Shown piece by piece: positions 6,174-13,260 of a stretch of 14,103 bases of DNA. Under the pieces are notes generated by a model. It saw nothing but the letters and a program-made list of their open reading frames with translations, ran no database searches and had not been told where the DNA came from. Positions within the stretch are counted from its first letter, which is position 1. Every line of letters starts with the position of its first letter. This DNA is from Thermoguttaceae bacterium (GTDB lineage Bacteria; Planctomycetota; Planctomycetia; Pirellulales; Thermoguttaceae): positions 1 through 14,103 of the forward strand of contig JAFTCU010000115.1 of the NCBI GenBank assembly GCA_017454585.1. Direction: 5' to 3'. The translations under genes were made by a program, and so were the position numbers.

Positions 6174-7205
6174 ATGAAAAAGCATTTCAAGGTTTTGTTT
6201 CTGGCGGTCTGCGCGGTCCTTCTTTCGTTTTCATCGGTTTGGGGCGAGGAGCCGGCCAGCCGGTTTTCGTCCCGGATGATCTGGAACGGCGCGAAGCACT
6301 GCGCGTTTACCGACATCATTCAGTTCAAGGGGAAATTCTACTGCACGTTCCGTGAGTCCTCCGTCGGGCACATCCCCGGCAAGAAGACCGGCGAAGGGGA
6401 CGGCGTGGTGCGTGTGCTGTGCAGCTCCGACGGCGAGAAGTGGGAGTCGGTCGCCCTGCTCCAGCGTGACACGTTCGACCTGCGCGACGCCAAGCTCAGC
6501 GAAACGCCCGACGGCCGGCTGATGGTCCTGATGGGCGGGAGCATTTACGTCGATCAGAAACTGGTCGGGCGCATCGTTCAGGTCTCCTTCTCCGATGGGA
6601 ACGGCCAGAATTTCTCCGCGCCGCAGAACCTGGAGATCGACCCGGCGATCCGCTCCGATGTGGACTGGCTCTGGCGCGTAACGTGGCATGACGGCGTCGG
6701 CTACGGCGTGATCTACCAGCCGGTCAGCCCGGACTGGAAAGTTTTCCTCGTCAAGACGACCGACGGCATCCACTTCCAGAACGTGACGCAGCTCGACGTG
6801 CCAGGCCGCCCGAACGAAGCGACCGTCCGGTTTGCGCCGACCGGCGAGATGCAGGTGCTCGTGCGTCGTGAGGCGGACGACCGCGGCGCGTACTTCGGGA
6901 CCGCCAAAGTCCCGTTCACCGACTGGACGTTCACGAACTGCGGCACGTCGCTCGGAGGGCCGAACTTCATTTACCTTCCGGACGGACGCATCCTCGCCGG
7001 TGGCCGCGTGAACGGTCGGACCGGGATCGGATTCCTGGAAAAGGACGGCCATTTCAACCTCCTGACCCTCCTGCCAAGCGGCGGCGACAACAGTTACCCG
7101 GGCTTCACGATCCGCGACGGAAAACTGTACGTGACGTACTACTCCTCGCATGAGGGCAACACGGCGATCTTCCTGAGTGTGATCCCGCTGGAGGAGTTGA
7201 AATAA
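6174..7205 (+). CDS. Secreted sialidase-fold (BNR/Asp-box) protein
   Basis: The start at 6174 follows AGAGG by five bases; an in-frame ATG at 6159 has no such site and would spoil the signal peptide (MKKHFKVLFLAVCAVLLSF...WG, cut near residue 24). The 343-residue product is a six-bladed propeller of the exo-sialidase superfamily. Visible elements are FTDIIQFKGKFYCTFRES (about 44-61), an Asp-box-like SSDGEKW (84-90), TTDGIHF (about 196) and GGDNSYPG (303-310), then YVTYYSSHEGNTAIF near the end. Active enzymes use an arginine triad, an Asp acid/base and a Tyr-Glu pair. Several Arg are present but I cannot assign them by eye, so true sialidase activity is uncertain. The gene shares an operon with the M14 gene 52 bases downstream. 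Related to the protein encoded at 11810-13018. Confidence 0.85.
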   Translation: MKKHFKVLFLAVCAVLLSFSSVWGEEPASRFSSRMIWNGAKHCAFTDIIQFKGKFYCTFRESSVGHIPGKKTGEGDGVVRVLCSSDGEKWESVALLQRDTFDLRDAKLSETPDGRLMVLMGGSIYVDQKLVGRIVQVSFSDGNGQNFSAPQNLEIDPAIRSDVDWLWRVTWHDGVGYGVIYQPVSPDWKVFLVKTTDGIHFQNVTQLDVPGRPNEATVRFAPTGEMQVLVRREADDRGAYFGTAKVPFTDWTFTNCGTSLGGPNFIYLPDGRILAGGRVNGRTGIGFLEKDGHFNLLTLLPSGGDNSYPGFTIRDGKLYVTYYSSHEGNTAIFLSVIPLEELK

Positions 7206-7257
7206 TTCGGACCGGTACGCGACAGAAACATTTGAAACATTCGGAAGGGGGCAAACC

Positions 7258-8481
7258 ATGAAAAAACTCATGATTTTTGCTTTGTTTTTCGCCCTTTGCT
7301 CCTTCGTTCGGGCCGAAGACGCGATTACCATCGACTGCAATTTCCCCGGCGGGAATATTCTGGTTGATTCCCTCAAAGACGGCGTGGCACGCGTGCGGCC
7401 GGACCTTCGCGATACGACGAGCGAGTGGTTCTACTACGCTTTCCGGGTCCAGAACGCGCAGGGGCAGAAGATCCGCTTCGACTTCCAGGGGCCAAACCGG
7501 GTCGGCTCGCGCGGCCCGGCCGTAAGCACGGACGGAGGAAAAACCTGGTTCTACACGAGCAAAACTCCCAACCACAGCGACCGGGAATTCACCTACGAGT
7601 TCGGTCCGGATGAGAAGTCGGTCCTGTTCGCGCTGGCTCCGCTTTACACCCAGAAAAACTGGGAGGAATTCAAAGAGAAAATCAAGGACCACGAGGGCCT
7701 GAATTTCACGACGCTCTGCAAAAGCCGCAAGGGGCGTGACGTCGAGCTGCTGCGCATCGGCGAAGGGAATCCGGACGCCAGGTTCGCGCTGGTGCTGACC
7801 TGCCGGCACCACTGCTGCGAGATGACCGCGAGCTGGGCTGTCGAGGGGATGATCACGGAGATGCTTTCCGGTTCCGAGGCGGGAAACTGGCTTCTGGCTA
7901 ACGCAGAAATTTTCGTCGTGCCGTTCATCGACAAAGACGGCGTGGAGGATGGCGACCAGGGCAAAATGCGTGCCCCGCACGACCACAATCGCGACTACAA
8001 CCACCGGCTGTACCCGGAGATCCGAAGTCTTGAAGACCAGATCCAGGAGAATTTCAAGGATAAAAAGCTGGTCTTCTTCGATAATCACTGCCCGTGGATC
8101 CGTTCCGGGATGAACGAGTATTTTTACTCACCTATGGGGCCGAACGAGAAAATGACCGCCGCCTGTGACGAGTACTTCAAAATCTTCGAGAAGTACCAGA
8201 AATCGGGCCAGATCCCCTACAAAGTCGAGAACAATCTGCCGTTCGGCAAAGACTGGAACACCGAGAAGAACTACTTCAAGTACGAGAACGGCATTTTGAC
8301 CACCGGCTCCAAAATGTGGGCGGGCAAACTCCCGAATACCATCCTGGCCGGGACGATCGAACTGCCCTACTCCAACGCCTCGAACGTCGAGGTCACGCCG
8401 GACAACGCGCGGGAACTCGGCCGAAACATGGCCCGGGCGTTCGCGGAATTCATGCAGCGGCATGAGGAGGAAATTCCTTGA
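7258..8481 (+). CDS. Secreted M14-family zinc carboxypeptidase-like protein
   Basis: The ATG at 7258 follows GGAAGGGGG by six bases and opens a signal peptide (MKKLMIFALFFALCSFVRA, cut near residue 19). Residues about 20-130 form a beta-rich N-terminal domain like that preceding AGBL/cytosolic-type M14 domains. The catalytic domain shows all expected residues: HCCE (H185, E188) as zinc ligands in the HxxE motif, HNRDYN (N244, R245) for C-terminal carboxylate binding, FDNHCPW (H277) as third zinc ligand, and TIELPY (E368) as the general base. It is thus probably an active exported metallopeptidase or amidase, although relatives in sugar-degrading bacteria may hydrolyse other amides. It is co-transcribed with the sialidase-fold gene. 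Its end overlaps the following small gene by 20 bases. Confidence 0.9.
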   Translation: MKKLMIFALFFALCSFVRAEDAITIDCNFPGGNILVDSLKDGVARVRPDLRDTTSEWFYYAFRVQNAQGQKIRFDFQGPNRVGSRGPAVSTDGGKTWFYTSKTPNHSDREFTYEFGPDEKSVLFALAPLYTQKNWEEFKEKIKDHEGLNFTTLCKSRKGRDVELLRIGEGNPDARFALVLTCRHHCCEMTASWAVEGMITEMLSGSEAGNWLLANAEIFVVPFIDKDGVEDGDQGKMRAPHDHNRDYNHRLYPEIRSLEDQIQENFKDKKLVFFDNHCPWIRSGMNEYFYSPMGPNEKMTAACDEYFKIFEKYQKSGQIPYKVENNLPFGKDWNTEKNYFKYENGILTTGSKMWAGKLPNTILAGTIELPYSNASNVEVTPDNARELGRNMARAFAEFMQRHEEEIP

Positions 8482-8827
8482 AAATATTTTTATTATTTAT
8501 TCCCTTTTTACCACTGTGGTTTTGATCTGCCTGTTTTTTCATACGGTGGGACTTTATTATCAAATTGTAGTGGCAAATGACGTCATCGACGGTGCTTGTT
8601 CCATTGCGGAAATAGCCTGCGAAGATGATCCCAGGAACATACCTGAAAGCATAGAATATTTGAAAGAATTTATGGCTGGGGCCGCCTCTTTCGGGGCCAG
8701 CGCTCCAGCTATCGATACGACGGTTCGGGAATTCCTTGTCAAGAGGCTTTCCACGGAATACGAGGAGTATCAGGCGCGCAAAAAGGAAGAGTTTCTTCAA
8801 GAGGACGATTCCACGAGAATAAATTGA
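8462..8827 (+). CDS. Small membrane-anchored hypothetical protein, 121 aa
   Basis: The frame begins inside the end of the M14 gene, at an ATG with no good ribosome-binding site; a GAGGAGG lies just after it. Residues about 9-34 form one transmembrane segment (IFIIYSLFTTVVLICLFFH). A soluble acidic tail of about 85 residues follows, with Cys pairs near 46-53 and a charged helical C-terminus (TEYEEYQARKKEEFLQ). The probable topology is an N-terminal anchor with an extracytoplasmic or cytoplasmic helical domain. Base composition is lower in GC than the M14 gene, so it may belong to the accessory cluster that follows rather than to the peptidase. I do not recognise the family. Confidence 0.6.
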   Translation: MRRKFLENIFIIYSLFTTVVLICLFFHTVGLYYQIVVANDVIDGACSIAEIACEDDPRNIPESIEYLKEFMAGAASFGASAPAIDTTVREFLVKRLSTEYEEYQARKKEEFLQEDDSTRIN

Positions 8828-8828
8828 T

Positions 8829-9156
8829 TTGAACGCTGCGGAAGTAACTGTCGCTCTGGCGATCGCGCCATATTTCATGAATTGCATCCTGAAAGAGTAC
8901 GCGGACGAATTCATCCGCGGCGGTGTTGAGGGGCGTTGGACCACCTCGAAAAGCAGGCGCTCCCGCAGTCCATCGAGTGGATGAAAAAGCAGAAAGAACT
9001 GGCCGAATGTGCCACTTCTCCTCGACGGGAAACTGGAGCAAATGGGGCTCCTGGGGTCTTTTCCGCTGGGCCGATGAAAAGCCCGCAGATTTGCCGAAGT
9101 ACCGCGCGTTCGAGAGAGCGCTCAAAAGATGGGCTGAGCCGAAAAGCAAGCGTTAA
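8829..9156 (+). pseudogene. Frameshifted remnant of an unknown gene
   Basis: Three protein-like pieces follow one another in three frames. Frame one runs from about 8829 (NAAEVTVALAIAPYFMNCIL, then KEYADEFIRGG). Frame two, from about 8936, gives LEKQALPQSIEWMKKQKELA. Frame three, from about 9025, gives NWSKWGSWGLFRWADEKPAD, then LPKYRAFERALKRW, ending at 9156. Each piece has ordinary amino acid content that is lost when its frame is extended across the joins near 8915-8935 and 9005-9025. This is what a decayed gene with two frameshifts, or an assembly with two indels, would look like. The function is unknown. The aromatic WGSWGL...PKYRAF ending slightly recalls C-termini of exported glycosidase-like proteins, but I give that little weight. 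Confidence 0.55.
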
Positions 9157-9203
9157 AGCGAAAAGCAGACCGCTGAGTGTAAGTTTAGAGTGTTGGGGAA
9201 AAT

Positions 9204-9860
9204 ATGATTGAATGCGACAGTAAAGGTTTTCAAAAATACGTAGATCTGACATGCTATACTGCATCTCCGTTTTACGTGGGCTTTTTTCAGAAAAGTAAAA
9301 CCATTTCCTACTATGCTGGAATTGAAGCAGCGATGATTTATTTCATCAGAAACTGGTTTTGCTTTCCTATGGATTTATATGCGGAGTGTATCCTTTTAAA
9401 TCGCAAAGAAATTTCGGAACTTCGTGTGGATTCTCCTGAAATTTGGGATAAATATCGTGGCTTTTGGAAATCGTTTCAAAAAAGAGAAGAAGTTATTTCT
9501 CATAAAGAATATGAGAAGCGTTTTGAGAATCAAGATGATGGAACTCTGTCGTTTGACTATATTCCTGAAACACTTTTTTTTCGAAATGGGATTCCCCTTG
9601 AAACTTTCGTAAATATGTCGGTTGGTTTTTTTCTGTTTTCAACAATTCAAAGCCATTGTTTTTTTGTAAACCCGAATGAAAGATTGATCTATTATCCTCA
9701 TAATGATTGTGGATATGGATTGATTGCCATGGACAGGGAATCGCAGCAAACCGGAGTTCGCCAACTTCAGAAAATGAGAAATGAAACTTCCCGCTCCCAG
9801 TGGCATATTATAATTCCTGCAATCGGCGAAAGTGTGACAGGAGACATGGAAATTATATGA
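9204..9860 (+). CDS. Hypothetical protein, 218 aa, first gene of the immunity-like cluster
   Basis: The ATG at 9204 is preceded by GGGG five bases upstream. The protein is soluble, rich in aromatic residues (Tyr, Phe) and without a signal peptide. Features include KTISYYAGIEAAMIYFIRNW near residue 32 and FVNPNERLIYYPHNDCGYGL (about 154-173), a strand-turn-strand-like segment often seen in small immunity-type proteins. GC is much lower than in the genes around 7000-8400. Its stop overlaps the next start (ATGA, 9857-9860), so the two are translationally coupled. I do not recognise a named family. Assignment as an immunity-type protein rests only on composition and neighbours. Confidence 0.7.
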   Translation: MIECDSKGFQKYVDLTCYTASPFYVGFFQKSKTISYYAGIEAAMIYFIRNWFCFPMDLYAECILLNRKEISELRVDSPEIWDKYRGFWKSFQKREEVISHKEYEKRFENQDDGTLSFDYIPETLFFRNGIPLETFVNMSVGFFLFSTIQSHCFFVNPNERLIYYPHNDCGYGLIAMDRESQQTGVRQLQKMRNETSRSQWHIIIPAIGESVTGDMEII

Positions 9861-10273
9861 GTTGGAAAGATACTATTGAAGATTTAAAAGACATCAAAAA
9901 GCATCCAAGTTCCTATATTCTGGGAGACCCTGATTTTCTCGCGACAGCGAATTTTCTCACCGGATATTTCTGGAGAAGGGTTAATATGTGGAATTTTCGG
10001 GAATGGCTCGTTTTGAAAACAGGTTATCATCATGATAACGCATGGTGGACAGACCTCGTGTTGCTGTTGGTCTTTCCCGGCAGGAATGTTCTTACCAATT
10101 CTGCCCCTGACGAAGATTTTGCAAGGAATTTCCTTTTGGACCTGGTAATCGAATACATCCGGGAAAGAGAGACAAAAGGCGAGGACGTCATTCATCATGA
10201 GTACCTTAAAATCCAGGAAAAATACAGGCGGAAACATGGGATCGACCCCCAATGGTACAAGAACAATGAATGA
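9857..10273 (+). CDS. Tandem paralogue A (immunity-like family), 138 aa
   Basis: The start at 9857 overlaps the upstream stop. The protein follows a pattern shared with the next two genes: a basic helix (LKDIKKHPSSYILGD), then a helical ANFLTGY, then FREWLVLKTG, then WWTDLVLLLVFPGR, then a PDEDFARNFLLD helix leading into a charged C-terminus. This is the most diverged of the three (low GC, few of the glycines and Asp of B and C), suggesting a separate origin or long divergence. Soluble, cytoplasmic. I associate this R/K-x-P-x-x-Y/M...GF-x-W...FP layout with small proteins next to toxin genes, but the function is not established. Confidence 0.75.
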   Translation: MSWKDTIEDLKDIKKHPSSYILGDPDFLATANFLTGYFWRRVNMWNFREWLVLKTGYHHDNAWWTDLVLLLVFPGRNVLTNSAPDEDFARNFLLDLVIEYIRERETKGEDVIHHEYLKIQEKYRRKHGIDPQWYKNNE

Positions 10274-10697
10274 TAAAATGTTGGCCATACTGCGCAGTCT
10301 GCGTGAAAACCCGCTGAAATACACGCGGACCGGCTCGTTTGACGAAACGGCGGCTCTGCTTTGCGGGCTGGATCACGCCACGGGGAAACAGGTGCTCGAG
10401 GGGTTTCAGGAGTGGGTGACGATCCAGTTGAAAGGCGATTACAGCAACACGTTTTGGGCGTTTTCTTCGCTGTATGTGACCTTTCCCGAAAGTCGGGGAA
10501 ATCCGTCCTTTGTGCCCCCCGACGAGGACCGGGCCAGAAACGGCCTGCTCGATCAGGTGGAGCAGTTTCTTTCAGACCGAAAGACAGAGGGGTTGGATGC
10601 TCTGCGAAAGAAATATCAGGCCGTGAGAAACGAATGGGACGAATGGTACGAGAATGAATTTTTGGCCGATCTGGAAGAGGAGCAGGAAGATGATTGA
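10266..10697 (+). CDS. Tandem paralogue B (immunity-like family), 143 aa
   Basis: The start at 10266 overlaps the previous stop by ATGAATGA (10266-10273). The protein shows the family layout: LRSLRENPLKYTRTGSFDET, then ALLCGLDHATG, LEGFQEWVTIQL, SSLYVTFPES, a PDEDRARNGLLDQVEQFL helix and a long charged C-terminal extension ending in EEEQEDD. It resembles paralogue C more than A: G(S/T)F(D/N)(E/D)T, and LDQVEQFL versus INQIEEFL. GC rises sharply compared with gene A, so the array was probably not formed by one simple duplication. Function not known. Confidence 0.8.
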   Translation: MNDKMLAILRSLRENPLKYTRTGSFDETAALLCGLDHATGKQVLEGFQEWVTIQLKGDYSNTFWAFSSLYVTFPESRGNPSFVPPDEDRARNGLLDQVEQFLSDRKTEGLDALRKKYQAVRNEWDEWYENEFLADLEEEQEDD

Positions 10698-11016
10698 CGA
10701 AACAGAATTGCTGGAAGACCTGCGTCACATTCGCCGCCGCCCCAAAATGTGGATGCGCCGCGGCACGTTCAACGATACCTGCGCGCTGATCCACGGGATG
10801 GACCTCGGCACGGACGGCCAACTGCTCGCCGGTTTCCGCGACTGGCTCGGCAAGAGGCTCGGAACGCCTCACGAAGAGCTGCCATGGTGGGACCTTTCGC
10901 TCATGCTGACGTTTCCGGAGGAACGATTTTCCACCCCGGCCACTCCCGTCCCGGACGAAGAAAAAGCCCGCACGGAGCTGATCAACCAGATCGAGGAGTT
11001 TCTTTTGAAACGTTGA
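10690..11016 (+). CDS. Tandem paralogue C (immunity-like family), 108 aa
   Basis: GAGGAGC lies just upstream of the ATG at 10690, which overlaps the previous stop by eight bases. The layout matches paralogue B: LRHIRRRPKMWMRRGTFNDT, ALIHGMDLGTDG, LLAGFRDWLGKRLG, DLSLMLTFPEE, PDEEKARTELINQIEEFLLK. It lacks B's charged C-terminal extension and ends right after the conserved helix, so it may be the minimal form. The RRRPKMW segment fits my memory of a widespread R-x-R-P-x-M-Y/W...GF-x-W family found in accessory regions of many bacteria. Role inferred, not shown. Confidence 0.8.
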   Translation: MIDETELLEDLRHIRRRPKMWMRRGTFNDTCALIHGMDLGTDGQLLAGFRDWLGKRLGTPHEELPWWDLSLMLTFPEERFSTPATPVPDEEKARTELINQIEEFLLKR

Positions 11017-11028
11017 CCGAGGATCAAA

Positions 11029-11751
11029 ATGAAATTCAAAACCGAACTGCGAATCACGAAATACGACCCGAAATTCAGGGATGAAAATGGGGTGTATCTC
11101 CGCGACGAGTGGTATTTGATTTCCCAAATCGGCAAAACATTCGATGGAAAAGTTTTCACTGCCAGCGAGTATTTTGAAGCGGAAAACCGCTATATCGAGT
11201 CTCTGAAAATCCTGCTCGGCGCGTGCGGTATGACGGAAATGGCAATGACTTGCGGCACGGCAGAGAACTGGCGCGTTTGCGACGGTCATAACCTTTTTAA
11301 GGAAGTACCATATCCTGTCGAAAGAATCAAACCGATGATCGATTTAAACGACTTGTACGGGTACCGGGAAGATGATTCAGGCACAGAGATTCACATTCCG
11401 CATCAGTCGATTTCCGAAGACGAAGTCAGGAATTGGACGACCTGGTTTATGATTCCCACCAGTTTTTTTACGAACAACAAAACCTTTCACCTTTCGGACG
11501 AGTTCGTGGCTTCTCTCCGCGAAGGTCGAGTCTGCAACGTTGATGAAATCGAATTGTTGAGTCGTCTTTGTTTGCGGGAAGAATTTTGCTGTAATTTTAA
11601 GGGCCAAAACAACAGTTACCTCCATTTCGGCTGGGACTATTACATGTATTTCGGCGGTGATTTCGATTGTGACTGGGCCTCCCTGAAATTTCCGAAAGGG
11701 ATTTTCGTCGAGCCGTTTCCAAGCCCCTGGTTCGCTGATGAAGACAAATGA
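11029..11751 (+). CDS. 240-aa immunity-type protein
   Basis: The ATG at 11029 follows GAGG at a normal distance and lies 12 bases after the previous stop. The N-terminus, ITKYDPKFRDENGVYLRDEW, followed by GKTFDGKVFTASEYFEAENRYI, matches a pattern I recall from small proteins downstream of contact-dependent-inhibition or Rhs-type toxin genes (ITKY-P-K-RDE-G-YLKDEWT). The later part is aromatic and strand-rich with five Cys, ending in FPKGIFVEPFPSPWFADEDK. No signal peptide, no membrane segment. As the last gene of the overlapping cluster it strengthens an immunity reading, but no toxin gene is seen. The family assignment is from memory and needs a search. Confidence 0.75.
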   Translation: MKFKTELRITKYDPKFRDENGVYLRDEWYLISQIGKTFDGKVFTASEYFEAENRYIESLKILLGACGMTEMAMTCGTAENWRVCDGHNLFKEVPYPVERIKPMIDLNDLYGYREDDSGTEIHIPHQSISEDEVRNWTTWFMIPTSFFTNNKTFHLSDEFVASLREGRVCNVDEIELLSRLCLREEFCCNFKGQNNSYLHFGWDYYMYFGGDFDCDWASLKFPKGIFVEPFPSPWFADEDK

Positions 11752-11809
11752 TCGGCTAACCCGCTTTCGGCCAGATGTCACAAAGTCCACTAAGTTCGTT
11801 TTTTTTATA

Positions 11810-13018
11810 CTATTCCAGCGACTTGAGCGGGAAGCGTGTCACGCCGCAGTTGCGCAGTTTGTGGTTTCCCGTGTAGGAAACGTACACAAATCCGTCGTGT
11901 TCCAGAACGGTCGGGTAGTGTGAAGCGCCCTGCTCCGTCGAGCCGGTTCGGTCGCTCACCTTCCAGATGGTCGAAAAGGCCGTTTCTCCCGGTTTCGCCA
12001 CGGCCATGACGAGCGTTCCGCGGCCCATGCCGATCCCTTGGGTCGTCGGGTTTCCGTCCGCATCGGTTTTGCAGTCGATCCGGCCGTCCGCGGTCCTCTT
12101 GAAGCCCGGCAGATTGTACACGATGTAGCGGTACCCGTTCGAGAACGTCCCGGCGGCGAACTTGGAATTGCTGGCGGCAAAGACGCGGTTTTCGATTTTG
12201 CGCCACGTCTCGCCATAGTCCCGGCTTTCGTAGAAATTCGGGAACGGCGTGTTTTCACGCCGCGTGACGGCCAGGAGGTTCGGCCCGTTCGCGAGGACCG
12301 CCGTCTCGGCGAAAACGTTCACGTAATCTTCCGGGTCGAGCCGAACCATCCGCCACGGCTTTTCGATCTCTTTTCCCTGCGAAATGACCACGACCGGCGT
12401 CGTGCCGTTAATATTGCGCGATGGGGGCATCAGGCTCCCGGACATGCAATAGTTTCCGTTCTCCATGAGGATCGGCGGCTGCATCGAGAGGAACTTTTCC
12501 GCGATCGGGCCGAGAATTTCCCACGTTTTGGTTTCGGGTTTCCAGACCTGCAGGAGGCACTCGGTCGGTTTTTCCGCGCCGAATTCCTGATTGGTGAAGC
12601 AGTACAGTTTGCCGTCGAGCGTGAGGAATTGCAGCCCGACGTACATCCAACCGTCGTCGTTTCCGCGGTCCTGAACGGTTTCCAGGCCGGACCAGTGGAA
12701 GAAATCTTTTGAGCGGCGGGCGCGCTGAATGGTTTTGCCGGAAAGCTCGGTCCGGGGATTATTGTACCATCCGACGATCAGCTCGCCGTCCAGCTGCCCA
12801 ATGGAGGTTTCATGGAGAAAGCCGTATTCCGGGTCGGTGTCGCAGTCCTGCACGATGACGTGCTGCGTGCCGTGCGGAAAGACGATCTCAGAGACCGTCG
12901 GGTACGGTACGCCATCCGCCCACGGTTTGAGGAAAGGCTCATTTTCGTCGGCTTTTACAGTACCGGCCACAGCAAGGAACAAGGAACACAAAACCAAGAG
13001 AAAAAGGAAACGTTTCAT
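11810..13018 (-). CDS. Second secreted sialidase-fold (BNR/Asp-box) protein
   Basis: The start at 13018 follows GGAG by seven bases and gives a signal peptide (MKRFLFLLVLCSLFLAVAGTVKA); a longer frame from 13117 is not needed. The 402-residue protein has a canonical Asp-box SRDYGETW (about 263-270), plus repeated propeller-type strands such as GQLDGELIVGWYNNP, GLQFLTLDGKLYCF and NGPNLLAVTRRE. The C-terminal motif HYPTVLEHDGFVYVSYTGNH aligns with SYPGFTIRDGKLYVTYYSSH in the protein at 6174, so the two are homologous. Enzymatic activity as a sialidase cannot be judged by eye. It is transcribed alone from a strong promoter (13080-13107), divergent from the gene at 13261 and convergent with the immunity-like cluster. 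Confidence 0.88.
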   Translation of the reverse strand: MKRFLFLLVLCSLFLAVAGTVKADENEPFLKPWADGVPYPTVSEIVFPHGTQHVIVQDCDTDPEYGFLHETSIGQLDGELIVGWYNNPRTELSGKTIQRARRSKDFFHWSGLETVQDRGNDDGWMYVGLQFLTLDGKLYCFTNQEFGAEKPTECLLQVWKPETKTWEILGPIAEKFLSMQPPILMENGNYCMSGSLMPPSRNINGTTPVVVISQGKEIEKPWRMVRLDPEDYVNVFAETAVLANGPNLLAVTRRENTPFPNFYESRDYGETWRKIENRVFAASNSKFAAGTFSNGYRYIVYNLPGFKRTADGRIDCKTDADGNPTTQGIGMGRGTLVMAVAKPGETAFSTIWKVSDRTGSTEQGASHYPTVLEHDGFVYVSYTGNHKLRNCGVTRFPLKSLE

Positions 13019-13079
13019 GGGGATTCTCCAGGTCAGGAGGGAATGAAAGAGCAAGAGCCCGAATAAAAACCATCCTTTT

Positions 13080-13107
13080 ATTATATACCGTGGACTCGGA
13101 AAGTCAA
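13080..13107 (-). promoter_or_regulatory. Promoter of the second sialidase-fold gene
   Basis: On the minus strand TTGACT (13107-13102) and TATAAT (13085-13080) are separated by 16 bases. It gives a leader of about 55 bases before the ATG at 13018. Confidence 0.75.
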
Positions 13108-13182
13108 TGACGTACAATCATTAAAAGTGGCAAATTTGTCAATTTCATCATTTTTTGCAAATTCTTTTTGTTTTCGCCACTC

Positions 13183-13211
13183 TTTTCGACCGATAAAAAT
13201 GACGGGATAAT
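13183..13211 (+). promoter_or_regulatory. Possible promoter of the gene at 13261
   Basis: GATAAT (13206-13211) is a good -10 box. The -35 is weak: TTTTCG (13183-13188) at 17 bases or TTCGAC (13185-13190) at 15. The transcript start would be about 43 bases before the ATG. An inverted repeat AGTGGC/GCCACT (13126-13131 and 13176-13181) lies just upstream. Confidence 0.4.
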
Positions 13212-13260
13212 AGTAGAACTATGCATATATTGTATAGCCAAACCACGAAAGGACGCAAGG

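Noticed and set aside
6231..7376. Long minus-strand frame (381 codons) across the sialidase-fold gene
   Set aside because: It is antisense to a gene with signal peptide, Shine-Dalgarno and promoter. Its His/Arg/Val-rich composition is typical of the reverse of a GC-rich gene.
7105..8088. Minus-strand frame of 327 codons across the M14 gene
   Set aside because: It is antisense to a gene whose catalytic residues are all present; no start signal or domain is seen.
10195..11289. Minus-strand frame of 364 codons across the immunity-like cluster
   Set aside because: It runs antisense across four overlapping well-started genes and has no domain or ribosome-binding site.
11757..11806. Rho-independent terminator between the 240-aa gene and the second sialidase-fold gene
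   Set aside because: There is a run of eight T (11799-11806), but I could not find a stem of useful strength directly before it.
12038..12712. Plus-strand frame of 224 codons inside the second sialidase-fold gene
   Set aside because: It is a shadow of the minus-strand gene with Arg/Val/Asp-rich low-quality composition and no ribosome-binding site.
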